This document shows, one piece after another, positions 34,840 through 47,160 of a stretch of 64,000 nt of DNA. The stretch lies in the NCBI RefSeq assembly GCF_031755915.1, contig NC_083387.1, forward strand, positions 13,165,001 to 13,229,000. The letters run 5' to 3'. A model generated the notes under the pieces. The model did no database searches. It saw nothing but the letters and a program-made list of their open reading frames with translations, and was not told the DNA's origin. A program made the position numbers and the translations under genes. This DNA is from Ziziphus jujuba (lineage: Eukaryota > Streptophyta > Magnoliopsida > Rosales > Rhamnaceae). Numbering within the stretch: the first letter of the stretch is position 1; each line of letters starts with the position of its first letter.

Positions 34840-35750
34840 ATGATCTAAAAGGCATAAGGCGTCGCAAGACAGCAAGGTCAAACCTTAAGCCTTATGAGCT
34901 TAGGCAACTTAAACGTGAAAAGGCGTTTCACAATTATATTATTATTTTAACTATTATAAGGCTACTAAATAAAGAAAGTAATTTATATTTTAAATATCAA
35001 AATATATATAAGTTTATATTACTTTTGTATGTGCAACAAACATGAATTAGCATATAATTAATCATAATAGATTTATGAAAATTCATGTTTTTCAAGTTTC
35101 TAACAACATATTAGTTTCAAAACATATATATTAAAAACCTACAAATACCTAATAATTCCTAGATTAATACATATTTTAGCTATTACCATAATCTAACTAT
35201 TTTCTAATTCTTTATCGGACTCCAATTCAATATCTACATTTTTATTCAACTCATCTTTCGTGCCATCCGATACAAAACTCTGTTCCTTGGGCTCCTTAAT
35301 TTCAACTTCAGTATTTTTAGAATCTATTTTAGGTGATAACATATCATTCTTCATTTCATCATCATCACAATATTTGGCAATCCATGATTGTGCATTACCA
35401 GCACACTTGCTAGTAGAGTCTTTAATTTATTACTCTTCCTTTTCTTATTCATCATTTTTTTTTGTTTCAGAAAAAAACTTAATCGTAAAAAAGTTTTTAT
35501 TTTTTAACAATATTTTTTATTTTTTATTTTATTTTTTAATTTCTTATGAATAGTTTTTTAAATTTTTTCAAAAAAAAAATCTTAGAAAAGAAAAATTTTG
35601 AACAGAAAGGCTTGTGCCTTTTAGCGCCTAAATATGCATTAGGCAGTTAACACAGCGTTGATTATTTTTTTCTAAACCTTACTACTATACAAGATGTTAT
35701 CTAAAAGTATCACTCCTAGAAGGCGCTTTTTCACGCCTTTTAGAATATTG
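34840..35750. mobile_element. Non-autonomous DNA transposon with AAAAGGC-type ends
   Basis: The left end, about 34842-34862, reads GATCTAAAAGGCATAAGGCG. The complement of the right end (about 35718-35750) reads ATTCTAAAAGGCGTGAAAAA followed by GCGCC. Inner sub-repeats (AAGCCTTATGAGCTTAGGC; TGTGCCTTTTAGCGCC) repeat the motif. The centre holds a short minus-strand open reading frame. Confidence 0.5.
35193..35440 (-). pseudogene. Short acidic open reading frame inside the AAAAGGC element
   Basis: On the minus strand a frame of about 80 codons without stops ends in TAG at 35195-35193. It reads KDSTSKCAGNAQSWIAKYCD, then SPKIDSKNTEVEIKEPKEQS and ends ELESDKELENS. It has no proper start and is preceded by stops. 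Composition differs from the surrounding AT-rich DNA, so it may be an exon fragment captured by the transposon. The family is not recognised. Confidence 0.3.
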
Positions 35751-36090
35751 AATGTAATAATATATATTAGCATCACTTTCAAAAACATCTTTCATTATAC
35801 AATGTTGCCCTCCCTAAACTAATTTTTTGAAACCACCGCTATATATAGCCTTAAAGGAAATTTCCAGGTAAGATTGATCTGATCTGATGATAAGACCGGT
35901 AATAATGGTTTATGGAATGTATAATATATTCTATATATGCATAATTTTAAACTATAAAATATGTAACACTTCAAAATTTAAAATATTACTCATTTTACAC
36001 TATAACATCACCCATTTATAGAACCTATTGTACACTTTATCTACCACTGTTACCCCACTCAAAGCACTCCCAGCCTTAGAAAAGGCTTCC

Positions 36091-36128
<38 letters not shown>

Positions 36129-36661
36129 CTAATTCACTGACCCCAGAGAATAAAACAGAAGAGAAGTGGTTCGTTGCATGTGAATTAATGCATAGACCCA
36201 CAATTGTATCATTAAAAATAAATGGCTACCAGAAAATAAGTTAGCAAGTACCAGTTTGATTTACACACTGCAGCAGATTTACAAGTTATCACCCTGTTGA
36301 GAATTATATTTCTGTCCAAATATTGAATGTAACGAAATCCAAATTTATCATCCCGCAAGAACTAAACAAAACAAAGACCACATGCCATGAAAGACACGCA
36401 GATAAAATATATGTTAGTTCTATACATTAATTCCACCTCAAAGACGAGAATTCCAAAACATAATTTACAAACATCCCAATTAGTTTCTGCCATGAATTCT
36501 CCCTCTTGAAGTTCATGAAACCAAATAATAAAACTCTACAAAGCCTTATACAACATCAAAACTTTACAAAAATTCCCTTAACCAGAATGGTGCCAATGGA
36601 AACGAAAAATAACAGCAGATTCTGATTCAACATTCTAAATTTAAAGAATAAGCTACATCTA
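35751..36661. other. Spacer and 3' UTR of the LRR-WD40 gene, with a GT microsatellite
   Basis: A (GT)n tract lies at about 36093-36125. The stretch from about 36300 to 36661 is non-coding and of higher complexity, consistent with the 3' UTR of the minus-strand gene. Confidence 0.6.
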
Positions 36662-39600
36662 TCAACCTCCCATGCTATTAATTGGCCGAGGTTGCTGACT
36701 ACTGTATTCCTTATCATAGTCACTAGATAATAGCATATTGACCTGCAAATTGCACAACGAAAATGTTAGTATCTACAGTAAAATGTACAGGAAAAAAAAA
36801 AAATGATTGACAAAGGCATATTTTATACCTTAAAAATTTCAGACCTCGAGCTTGGTCGCATATAGGCTGCTAAAATACTCATGTTGAATTCCTGGGAACA
36901 AGGACATTTGGAGGGAAAATGTGAGGTTTATTCAGTAATGAGGATATCACTAAATCCTGAAACGGAAAAAATATTAGAATTTACAAAGAGATAAACTCAC
37001 TCGTGAAGGATCACCCCTCAGAGATTGCACATACATAGAAGTCCCAGAGCCTCTTCCCTGCAAAACAAGTAGCACGTGTCTCATAGTGTAGCAGATGAAC
37101 ACATTTAGTCTTGATCCTTCTTACTTTTACTTCTTTCAAGCATATTTATTACTTTCTTTTGAACCCAATAAAGAGGAGCCAGGGAAAGCTCCTTGTTTGG
37201 TAGGGCCTCATATGTTGTAGTAAATCATTCATTCTTTTATCTCATTTTTTAGGCCTCATATGTTGTAGTAAATCATTCATTCTTTGATCTCATTTTTTAT
37301 TTCATGTGTATACCTTTTCAAGTATCTGCTATGTAATAGTATTCCACGTTTGTAATTAATGGTATCAAGAATAGGAAGTTTACTTGTCTCTCCTCTATCA
37401 TGTGATCACAAGCCCCTGCACTATTTTAAGTGTAGGATAAATATGAGTTTGATCCATTGAATATTTGGGATATCAGTCGAGTCCTTATTTGAATTTGACT
37501 ACCTATTTATACATTAGGCTAATTGTGACGTCCTTTTTGGTTATGCAATGAGAACTATGCAGTCTAAAATCCTAATGTCCTTCCTTATCAACTCTTCCCT
37601 CCTCCTTTTTCCTTTGGTTCTCCCTCCCTCCCTCATACACAAACACACACACACTTCACCAATGAAAAATACTTTAACAACTGAAGAAGAAAGAGATCTG
37701 GTTAGTAGAGCACACAATAGAGTTCATTTCAGGCATATCACATCTTTCATTCTCAACTAAATGGCCTTTATTTGTTGAATAAGAGAATGTGAAGCAATAT
37801 CCAAATATGAACCTTAAGCTGAACAGAAAAACTTAATTTGCAGACTTCAATACCTCCAGAGATATATCCCTAAGACGCCTCCCTGTTTGCGCACAACAAA
37901 TGCGGACTACATGCTCATCACAACTCCCACTGATGATATAGTCCCGTCCATTCATATAATAAGATCGTGTGTAATTTTGAGAACTTCCAGTATGGGCTAT
38001 CCCAAAATTCAAATGAAGCCTCCCATCAACAGCCAAAAGTTGTCTAATCTGTCAACATCTAGAAGTTAAATTCAATAACATACAATTTGTAACCAAACTT
38101 TATGTGTGCCAAAACATAAGATTGATACACAACACATACCAATAAAAATAAATTAATAAATAAGACATAAATGAGTAAACTAAACATAAAAATGGAAAGA
38201 AACCCTATCGATGCCTAAGCCCTCTCAATAAAATCCTACCATAGAGGATATGAAACAGTAGATAATCTTCCACAGCAAACACTGCTAGACAACTAGGCAA
38301 TATAGATTCAACCATCTAACACTTACAGTTAACAAAAACCTACGGTAGCCATCTTCGCATAAGAATGGACAAGGGACTTCAAATCAGAAGCAAAACCCTT
38401 CTCCAACTTTACCTTTTACTTACAATCTACTTTCTCTCTCCTCTTCCCTAGATCTGACCTAAATATATTCCTACACTCATTCATCTAGAAAGCTTCTTCA
38501 GGGGGAAAAACAAACAAACAAACAAACATACAAAAATTTATTTAAAAATTAAAAAATTAAAAAAATAATAATAATTATTATAATAATAATAAAATAACCT
38601 AAAACCATTAAAAGAGAAGCACCAATATGCACCCATAATGTCGAAGTATAGGGTAGATATTTGGTAATGTTGGTACCGTTGACAACTCCAATAAAACACA
38701 TACAGACTACAAGGGACTTCAAATCAGAAGCAAAACCCTTCACCCACTTTACCTTTCTTTTACTCACAACCTGCTTTCTCTATCCTCTTCCCTACATCTG
38801 ACCTAAATATATTCCTACACTCTCATTCATCTAAAAAAGCTTCTTCAGGGAAAAACAAACAAACAAACAAACAAACAAAAATTTATATTTAAAAAAAAAA
38901 AAAAAGGCCCTAAAACCATTAGCTTCATATAAAAGAGAACACCAATATGCACCCATAATGTCCAAGTATAGGGTAGATATTTGGTAATGTTGGTACCATT
39001 GACAACTCCAATAAAATACATAGAGAAAGTTACCTCATTGTCAACAGCTGAAACCAGAAGGTAGTGATCATCCGGAGAAAAACAAACCATTACATTTCCT
39101 CTAGAGCTTGAAGCAGTATAGCAAGCTCGTAATGGTTTCTGTCTCAAATCCCACATCTTGACATCCTGATCAAATGAAGAAGTGACAAAAATAGAAGGCG
39201 AATGGTTTGCAAACTTAACTACATTAATATGCTCCCGATGCATGTCAGTGAACATATGTAGGCGTCGTCCAGTACTGATATCATACAAAGCAACATTTCT
39301 TGAGTATCCACTTGCAAGGAAAAGTTCATCAGTAGAATTGACGTGAACAGATGTCAATTGATCAAACTCGTCAAAAGTGACAGAACCAGCACTACTGTAT
39401 GAGCCCATTATTCTATGTGGCGTATTATGGATATCATACAATTTCAACGAACCATTATCTGAACCAGCTATAAGCTGACAATGAAGTTTAGGAAAAACAA
39501 AACAAGATCAGAAATTTCCATGTTACAAAGAATCTAGAAATTCAATTGATATCAAATTTTTTATTACAAAGGAGGAAAAAAATGAAAAATAAAAAATAAG

Positions 39601-42600
39601 ACACATCTTAAAAGTAGTTTCTTTAAAAGAAAACCATATTCTAAGAAATCCAAAAGCTTTTGGAAAGATCAAATGCAGAATAGTCCCACCTAAGAATTTC
39701 AATTCTAGTTCACTTTGACAATCCAAACAACGTAAGTGAATAGAGGCAAAATAGAGAGAAAACAAAAAAAGAGAAAAAAAAAATGATTTTCTCTCATGAA
39801 GTCTTAGATGACTCCTACAGTAACATTCAAGCACATCAAGGAATGTTACCAGTACCATCACGTAGTACAGGTTCCATAAAGGAATGAAATTATAACTATT
39901 TCTATATGACAACTGGATTGGTAAATGCTTCTCTCAGCAGCCAGAACTCCTTATATCACATGCAAACCTTAGATAAGGAGAATAGAAAGCATCCTATGAC
40001 ATCTAGGATTAATAACTATGATAGCTGCCTGAAATAGATGATTTTGATAGCTAACCTTTTTTTTTTTTTTTTTTCAAATGGATTTTGATTTTTAAGTTTA
40101 TGCAAGCACTAATTACATACCTTGGTGGGATACTTCTTGAGCCAACAGAGTCCCAACACACTATTCATTGCTCCAAGTGAAGGGATATAACTAACAATTT
40201 TCTCCTTCTCATGGTTGACCACAACCACTTCACCATCCAATGTCCCAAAGACCATTAGGCTAGAGTCAGATGGATGATACTCAAACTGCCTGGGTCGAAA
40301 GTTTCTTCCTTCATCTCCCATATCAGTTCCTAAAATAGAAAGTGGATGCATAAAAGGCCAAGCAGAAGAGCCCACCTTGGCAGCACAAAGAGACTTGGTG
40401 TAAAATTGCTGTGCCTTTCTAGAAGGATATGATGAGTTTCGAGCAGGTATCTGGGCTGATTTTATTTCCCGCTTCTGTAAAATACTGACAACACTCTCTT
40501 TATGCTTCCTCCTATATGGTAGATGCTCAAAGTGTTCTGAATATGTAATGGCAGCCCTCTCCTTATCAATTTTTCTGATAGGCAAGTTATCTAAAACTCT
40601 TAGATGAGGTAATGAAGCTATCATGTACTCTCTATAATGTTTCTCAAAGCATATTGGTGAAGCATGATTTGAAATATACTTCAATGAAACATCTGCTATT
40701 TCTGTTGTAAAGGAACCCACTGATGATTCTTCTTCATTCTGATTCCATAAGGTATCAATAGAAACCTGACAAACAACATCTCCAAGTTAAAACAACTTAC
40801 ATGTTGATGACGGCAACGATGAATTAGGTTATGCAATATTATCTTTCAAACAATTTGTACTTCTAATTACATTTATCAAGACTAAAAAACAATAATAACA
40901 TCTATCCGTTATTTTAAGGATTTAGATGGGTGCGGTGTTGGCTGTTATGAATACTGGATAAATACAGATGCATATAATCTCCTGTAACAATTGTCAAACT
41001 TGAAATTATAACTTCCCAAAATCTAAAAAGATACCAATATATGCCATTAAATAATTAAGTTCTATTACTAATTTACTTTACATCCAAAAAAAAAAAAAAA
41101 AAATTATTTTTACTATTAAGAAGATAGGAATAACTTGCATTACTCAATAAGAAAAGGTCATACTGTTTACCTCATTCTGTGGATGGACCTGTCCATTCCA
41201 TCCAGGGAATACATCTGATAATGGCTCCATATAACCATATTCTTGCCGATAACTTGAATATTCTGTTTCACTATCATCTGATGAATCCTCAAGCATGTGT
41301 GGATTTTCACGATCCACAATCATTTCATTCAACGAAAAGAAATTCCTGATCACTCCTGCAGTGCTCGAGTTATGATCCATAAGTTCCTGAATGTCAACAG
41401 ATAATCCTCCAAAGTAAGGAACAGCGTTTGGCTCACTGGAATCAGTTGTGTTATCTGACTTAACACTTGATGATGTGGAACAAACACCAGAATCTTTGCA
41501 ACATAACCAATTCTGGAACTGAAGTTCCACCAAAGATGGGAGTTTAGAAAGTGCAGCACTGGTTGTCCAAAGATTTGAAATTCTCGTCTCACACAAAGAG
41601 AGGTGCTTTAAATTTGGCATGCAAGTAAAACAGTCCTCATGAAAACCAGTGAGTGAGCTACTAAAGTCAAGGTTAAGGGTGTGTATACGCATGAACTCTC
41701 CCTTCATGTTGAGTTTCCGAACATGTGAAAACGACAGGGTTAGAGCTTGGCATGGCAAACCTCTCTGAGAAAGATCCCTAAAGTTGAAAGTCAAATTAGT
41801 CATTACATATGAGAGATATTGCTTCAAAACATCCATCCACTATACTATGTTTCTCAAAGACAGATTACCAAACTTTATTCTGGATGTAGCATTATTGCCT
41901 AATGCAAGCACAAGACAATGGCAGTACTAAAAATTCAATGGAAACAATTATTCAGCAATGTATGAAATAAATGAAATTCTGGCAACCAAATTGTTGATTG
42001 GAATTTCTAAATTTAAGAAGATACTTAATCAGAGAAATTGGATAACATGGTTCCAGTATTATGCAAAAAACATGATTGTAACTCAAAGCAGTGACATGTA
42101 AATGCTTGAAGGCTTGTAACCTTCTAACAGTCCAAACTCGACCAAGAAAACATGAAAAATGCACTGTCAAATGAAAGGACTACAAGATAAATTAAATTAT
42201 CTACATATAAAATGACTATTAAAAACCATATATACCGCAAGAAATCCTTCCCGAAAGATAACTTCTTGAGATCAACAACTCGAAGCTTTTTATTGATAGC
42301 ACGCATCAATACCAAAGCATATTCTCCATTCAACATACATGATGATCCATTACATACATCAACTGCTTCAATCTCAGAACCATCAAGTTCCAAGCAGATA
42401 CCAAGTAGTGAATGGAAATCAATATCCTTAAGGTGGTGCAGAAAAATCTCCAAGCTACATGGCTCATGGCAAAACCTTTTAACCTCAGCCTGAATGATGA
42501 GCAGAAGTAATAATCAGATTTGAAGTGCTCAATCAAGAAATGCATAGTGTAAGTAAAATCAAGAAAAGGCTTCCATCATAAGTGCAGGAAAATTTAGATA

Positions 42601-43763
42601 ATACTTTCATAACTGCTTAGATATTCCATTTCATAACTGCTTAAATAGTCCAATTCAAAGTTCAACTGAAAGGTTACAGCTTAGGAGAACGTTTGAATGG
42701 TTTTCGTCAAATTAATAGATTCATAAAGAGCTTCTACTCAAGTTAAAAAGCAACACATTCCACATTGTTCATAATACAAGTATCCACGATTAATCCACAT
42801 AATAAAAGTCATGAATAAAATATAAATGTCACCACAAGCCACCAATAAAGCCTAGAATCCCAAGTACTAAGTGACAGCAAAGGTAGAGTACCCTGACTAG
42901 TTAGATCCATCACAAAATTTCCTATGTTGAAACATATATAATGATCACTGAATCACCACCTCGCCAAGAGGGAAAATAATTCTGCTCAACCAAAGTACAT
43001 GTGACCAGAGTTATTGTTAACTCATTCATGTGATTTTAACCTGTTACCAAACTGTAATGACCATAATCTTCACAAACCTTGAGAAAAGCAGACAAAATTG
43101 CATTATTTGGTAGGACGCCATGCATCCTGCAAGTATTAATATACCTAGAAGCCAAAGCCAGAATAAAGTAATTAGTACAGTAAATTAAACCATTAAGCAA
43201 ATAAAGCATGTTACAGAATCAAGAAACTATTATCATCTAATTTAATCTACAAGCTTTGAAGAATATTTTAATAGTTGTATCTTACTTCTTATTTCCAGTT
43301 CCTCTTTCTTTTGCTTCTCTTTTTTTTTTTTTTTTTTCCATTTAAATGGGGGGGGAAAAAATCCCAAGTGGTAAAACCTCAAAATCCTCTCCAAAAAAAA
43401 AATAAATAAATAATCTTTTCTTTCTGTTCATTCCAAAAACCCACAGCAGCAATGGCGGGGTTTTCCTTTTTTTTTTTTTATTTTCGAACCTCAAGTTCCT
43501 TCCCTTTTTTTCTCGCATCAATAGTATCCATGAAATCGAAGCTAACAAATTGAAATTGCAAATACAACATAACCATCCAAACTAAAATTGAGTAACCAAA
43601 ATCTGAGATATACAACTGCTAAATACCAAGATACTGTCCGAAATTTGCATAGAATGTTGGCAGCAAATCATCGAAAATGCAAAGAAACATCGAATTGAAT
43701 AAGAAAAAGAAAAGAAAAAAAAAGTGAGCACCTTTCCTTTAATGCTTGGATGTCGACGGCCAT
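36662..43763 (-). CDS. LRR and WD40 repeat protein with a DWD box
   Basis: Eleven coding exons on the minus strand: 43763-43732, 43144-43078, 42489-42236, 41777-41171, 40765-40121, 39474-39034, 38048-37854, 37057-37001, 36891-36829 and 36742-36662, plus splice phases that close throughout; that is ten listed segments and I see no need for another, so ten is the firm count. They give about 813 residues. The N-terminal half holds degenerate leucine-rich repeats (LRVVDLKKLSF, IHTLNLDFSS, MPNLKHLSLCETRISNLW) and an acidic Ser-rich linker. The C-terminal half has WD40 repeats (FGTLDGEVVVVNHE, LIAGSDNGSLKLYD, LASGYSRNVALYD, TSSFDQDVKMWDLR, IISGSCDEHVVRI). The WDLR motif fits a DWD box of CUL4-DDB1 substrate receptors. 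Function is otherwise unknown; homologues are annotated as transducin/WD40 proteins. Confidence 0.9.
38369..39030. repeat. Two-copy tandem duplication within an intron
   Basis: Copy one (38369-38708) and copy two (38709-39030) share long blocks such as ACAAGGGACTTCAAATCAGA, CTTCCCTA-ATCTGACCTAAA and CACCAATATGCACCCATAAT. Differences are mostly in AAAC and AAT simple runs. The duplicated DNA lies in the intron between the exons at 39034-39474 and 37854-38048 and reaches almost to the donor site. Confidence 0.92.
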
Positions 43764-45011
43764 GGCTGTGAGTTGCTCTGCAATTGTCGGAAGGAAGAAA
43801 CGGTCTCTGATCGGTAACAAAACCAACTTTTGATGTATAAATTATTACATTATTACTTTATTTTCTAAAAAGATTTTTTTAAACTATTATTTGCTTTATT
43901 TTGTATTTTATAAATAAATTGTGTTTTTCATAACCACTATTTATTTATAATTTGGTCCTAATTATTTATTTATAAAAAGAAAACATCTTCTCCAAGCAAA
44001 AAAAAAAAAAATAGAAAAGAAAACATCTTTACTCAGATGTAACATCTATTGTTATTCTATTGAAAAATAAAAATAAATGAATAAATAAAGCATAGTCTTT
44101 TTCTTCGTACTTTTAGAACAAATGTACTTACAAACATTAGAAGTGCGAACAAACAATAAAGCATAGTTTTAGTCATTTAAAGTTTTATTCTTATGGATAA
44201 ATTAGTAATTTAAGATGCAATTTGAAAACTTTTCATCAATATATTTAATCTAATTTTGGTCGTTATAATGTTTATCCTTTTGGAAATATAAAATATCTCC
44301 ATCAACTTTCATTTATTTTTCAATTTGTCCCTAAACTTATTTTGAAGCAATTTCATTTTAAATTATAACCTTTTTTTTTCCTTTTTTTTTTCTGAAAAAC
44401 TTAAATTATATTATCTTTGAAATCTTGCTACCTCGTAAGTAAATAGTTTATATATAAAAAAAATATAAAAAATAAAAAATTCTACCTATAGTAGCTTCAT
44501 CAAATCAAATGCTATGGAATGATATGCTATTCTTCATGGTTTATTCTCTACACAAAGTTTGGAATTAGAGGGGGTCATTATGGAATCAAAGTATCAAACA
44601 ATGCTCTCTCAGCCAACCAAAAAAAAAGAAAAAAGTATCAAACAATGCTCAACTCGTTAATGATATTCAGATGGGTTCACCTGCTTGTCCTTGGGATCAT
44701 GGTGTGAAAATATTGTTTTTCAATGTTGCTGTTTTCCGTTCTCTTTTCTTTTAAATACCATTAATAAAGTTGATGATTAGAGAGTTAAAAAAGTAATTAT
44801 AGTTAAAAAAAAAGAAGTAATTATAGATATTTACATCTGTTGATGGACAATTTTGAGAAGGGTAATCACGATGTTAAGCATTAGAATTCTACCATAGTCA
44901 GCTTTTTTTTTTAAATAGATGTTTCCTAAAATACCATTACCTTCTTTAAAACTTTTAGACAGATCTGCACCAATGTGAACATAGCAATTTTTGTATAGTT
45001 TTCTTCTTTTT
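43764..45011. other. 5' flank of the LRR-WD40 gene and AT-rich spacer
   Basis: About 65 bp upstream of the start codon look like leader sequence (ACCGATCAGAGACCG on the minus strand). Beyond this the DNA is AT-rich with homopolymer runs and no supported gene or repeat boundary. Confidence 0.45.
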
Positions 45012-45239
45012 TTAAAAATTAAAAAAAAAAAGATTCCATCTCATCTCAAACCCAGCTGCACATTTTGCAGCCAATTGAAACCCAAGCACATAAGTGGAAC
45101 CAAACGCAGTGAAAACGCTTCCAAAATCAAGTAGCCATTCAAACACCGAATAACAGTATAGGCTTCGATTTCGATTCCTCACCACATCCTTAAACCTCTC
45201 TTTTCTCGCATCTAATACATGTGAATCCAGAGCTTTCAA
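45012..45239 (-). pseudogene. SpoU/TrmH-type RNA 2'-O-methyltransferase fragment
   Basis: The minus strand reads SHVLDARKERFKDVVRNRNR, then VFEWLLDFGSVFTAFGSTY and VLGFQ. This resembles the start of the SpoU methylase domain in plant TrmH-family proteins, where a conserved glycine-asparagine core (EGLxDFGNVxAxFRSADALGFQ-like) is expected. Here several key positions are changed (the Arg of FRSAD is gone), no start codon or flanking exons are visible, and the similarity ends after about 60 residues. I infer a decayed fragment, perhaps a retrocopy or a repeat-borne piece. Confidence 0.5.
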
Positions 45240-45683
45240 TAGAGAATCCTTCTGTCTCTTAAGCTAGGAATTTTATACTTCAAAAGTCGAGGTTTACCTA
45301 TTTAAAATATATTTAAGTCGTGAATTTTGAGTTAAAAAAAGTTTAGCTGGATAACTCTTGTATCTTATGGTTCTTGAGTTTCAAATTTATTAAATTTGTA
45401 TTCCTCAGTTTCCTGTCAAACATTTAGATTGCATGTTGTGGTTTTGAGTTTTAAATTATTAAGGGTTTGGTTGGCCACATTTTCTATTTTTTGTTTTCAA
45501 AATATAGAACTAAAACAGATTTTTATTATTTTATAAAAATAATAAGTGTTTAGCCAATTGTATTTGAAAAATAATTTTTAAAAACCAAAAACATACTTTT
45601 AAGGACGGTGCACACGATTTTGGATTGTGCAGGATAAATTGTTATTCATACTCTCTTCTATCAACGCTTAAGTGCCAGATATT
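45240..45683. other. Spacer
   Basis: AT-rich sequence. The part from about 45475 (GTTTGGTTGGCCACATTTTC) resembles one end of a dispersed repeat whose inverted partner (ACAGGTGGTCAAACAGATCC) lies near 46550, outside the hAT-like element. Confidence 0.4.
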
Positions 45684-46361
45684 TAGGGGTGGACATTGAT
45701 TAGGCTGGTTCGATTTTTGATCAAAATACAACCAAATCCATACTTTTCTGTTTATTTAATAGAAAATTCAATACAAATCAATTAAAATTTTAAATCCAAA
45801 CCAGACCAATCAATTTATAATTGGTTTGGTTTGGATTGATTAATCGGTTTGAAATTTACTAGTTTATAAATATATTATATAAATTAAAAGTCTTCCAAAT
45901 ATAAAATATAAATAATAATTGTAGTTATCCAAACATAAAATACAATTAAAGTAATTCAACATAGAATAAAATATAAGATTGCAATTTATAATATCCAACA
46001 ATTCTCATTAATGTTAAAAAAAAAAAAAAAAAAAAGCACTCTTCAATGCAAAATAAAGAAGAAAATGTAGCAACTGATACATATCATGCATTTCACCAAG
46101 TAGCAAGCATTAATAGTTATCATCTTATTTAGGAATTTAGGATATGTTAAAAAATATATATTCAAAATTAATATATAAAAATGAAAAAAAATATAGAAAA
46201 TATATAATTTTTTAATCATATAATATATAATTTGGATTGAATTGGGTTTATATTTCTAACCCAATAACCAATCAAATTTATATAAAAATCCAATCCAAAT
46301 TGCTTAAAGTGAATCAGTTTTGTCGGATTAAATGAGTTGGATTGAATTTTACTCAACCCTA
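45684..46361. mobile_element. Non-autonomous hAT-like element, 678 bp
   Basis: The left end is TAGGGGTGGACATTGATTAG, and the complement of the right end is TAGGGTTGAGTAAAATTCAATCC. The subterminal regions are rich in CCAATCCAAA and GGTTTGGTTTGG motifs, as in the larger hAT element at 57065. There is no transposase. Flanks AGATATTT and AGATGTAG agree at five of eight positions and may be a decayed 8-bp target duplication. Confidence 0.6.
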
Positions 46362-46619
46362 GATGTAGTAAACCAATATTTTTTAAATTTTTTTGAAAAC
46401 TATGAAAAACATCTTTTTATTATTTTATGTTTTTTTGTTTTATTTTCCATTTGTTATGTAAAAATAGTTTTTGAAAACTGATGGCCAAACAACATATTTT
46501 TGTTTTGAGAACAATTTTCTATTTTCAAAAATGAAAAATAGTTCTTAAAACAGGTGGTCAAACAGATCCAAATTTTTATTCTCCAAATTCTTGTCGCACA
46601 TAACAGAAGTATATTTAAT

Positions 46620-47160
46620 ATAGAATTTGAAAGATTTTAAGATTATTTAAAAGTCTAAAGTATTAAATTTATATCTTAAAATAATCTATACTAATACAAT
46701 AATATTCCATTTATATTTTAATAAATTTTATAAAATACCATTAAAATCTATTTTATAAAAGTTCATTAAAATTAAATATATTCAATGAAAACTTTATATA
46801 ATTCTTTTAAAATTTAAAAATATTCAAAAAATCATGAATTTTAAAAAATTCTAAAAAATAATAAATTTTAATAAATTAAAAAAAATTATGAAAAAATTAT
46901 CTATATAAAATCTAAACTTAATCATAAAAATTTCATTAAATTCTTATAAATTATCTATAAAATCTAATAAATTTCATAATAATCTATCAAATCTTTTAAA
47001 ATCTACATCTCATTTTAAATCTATTAAATTTTAAATTAAATACAACCTTATATTTTAAAATTTTTTAAATCTTTCAAAATCTATTTCTCATTTTAAATCC
47101 ATTAAATTATAAATTGAACATTTTAAAAATCTCTAAATTTTTAAAATCTAAGAGCAGACA
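46620..47160. mobile_element. Inverted relative of the AT-rich MITE at 26.8 kb
   Basis: Read as the complement, this region contains GATTTGATAGATTATTATGA and TTTATAAGAATTTAATGAAA-like blocks in the same order as 26865-26935. The ends are less clear than in the other copy. No coding capacity. Confidence 0.5.
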
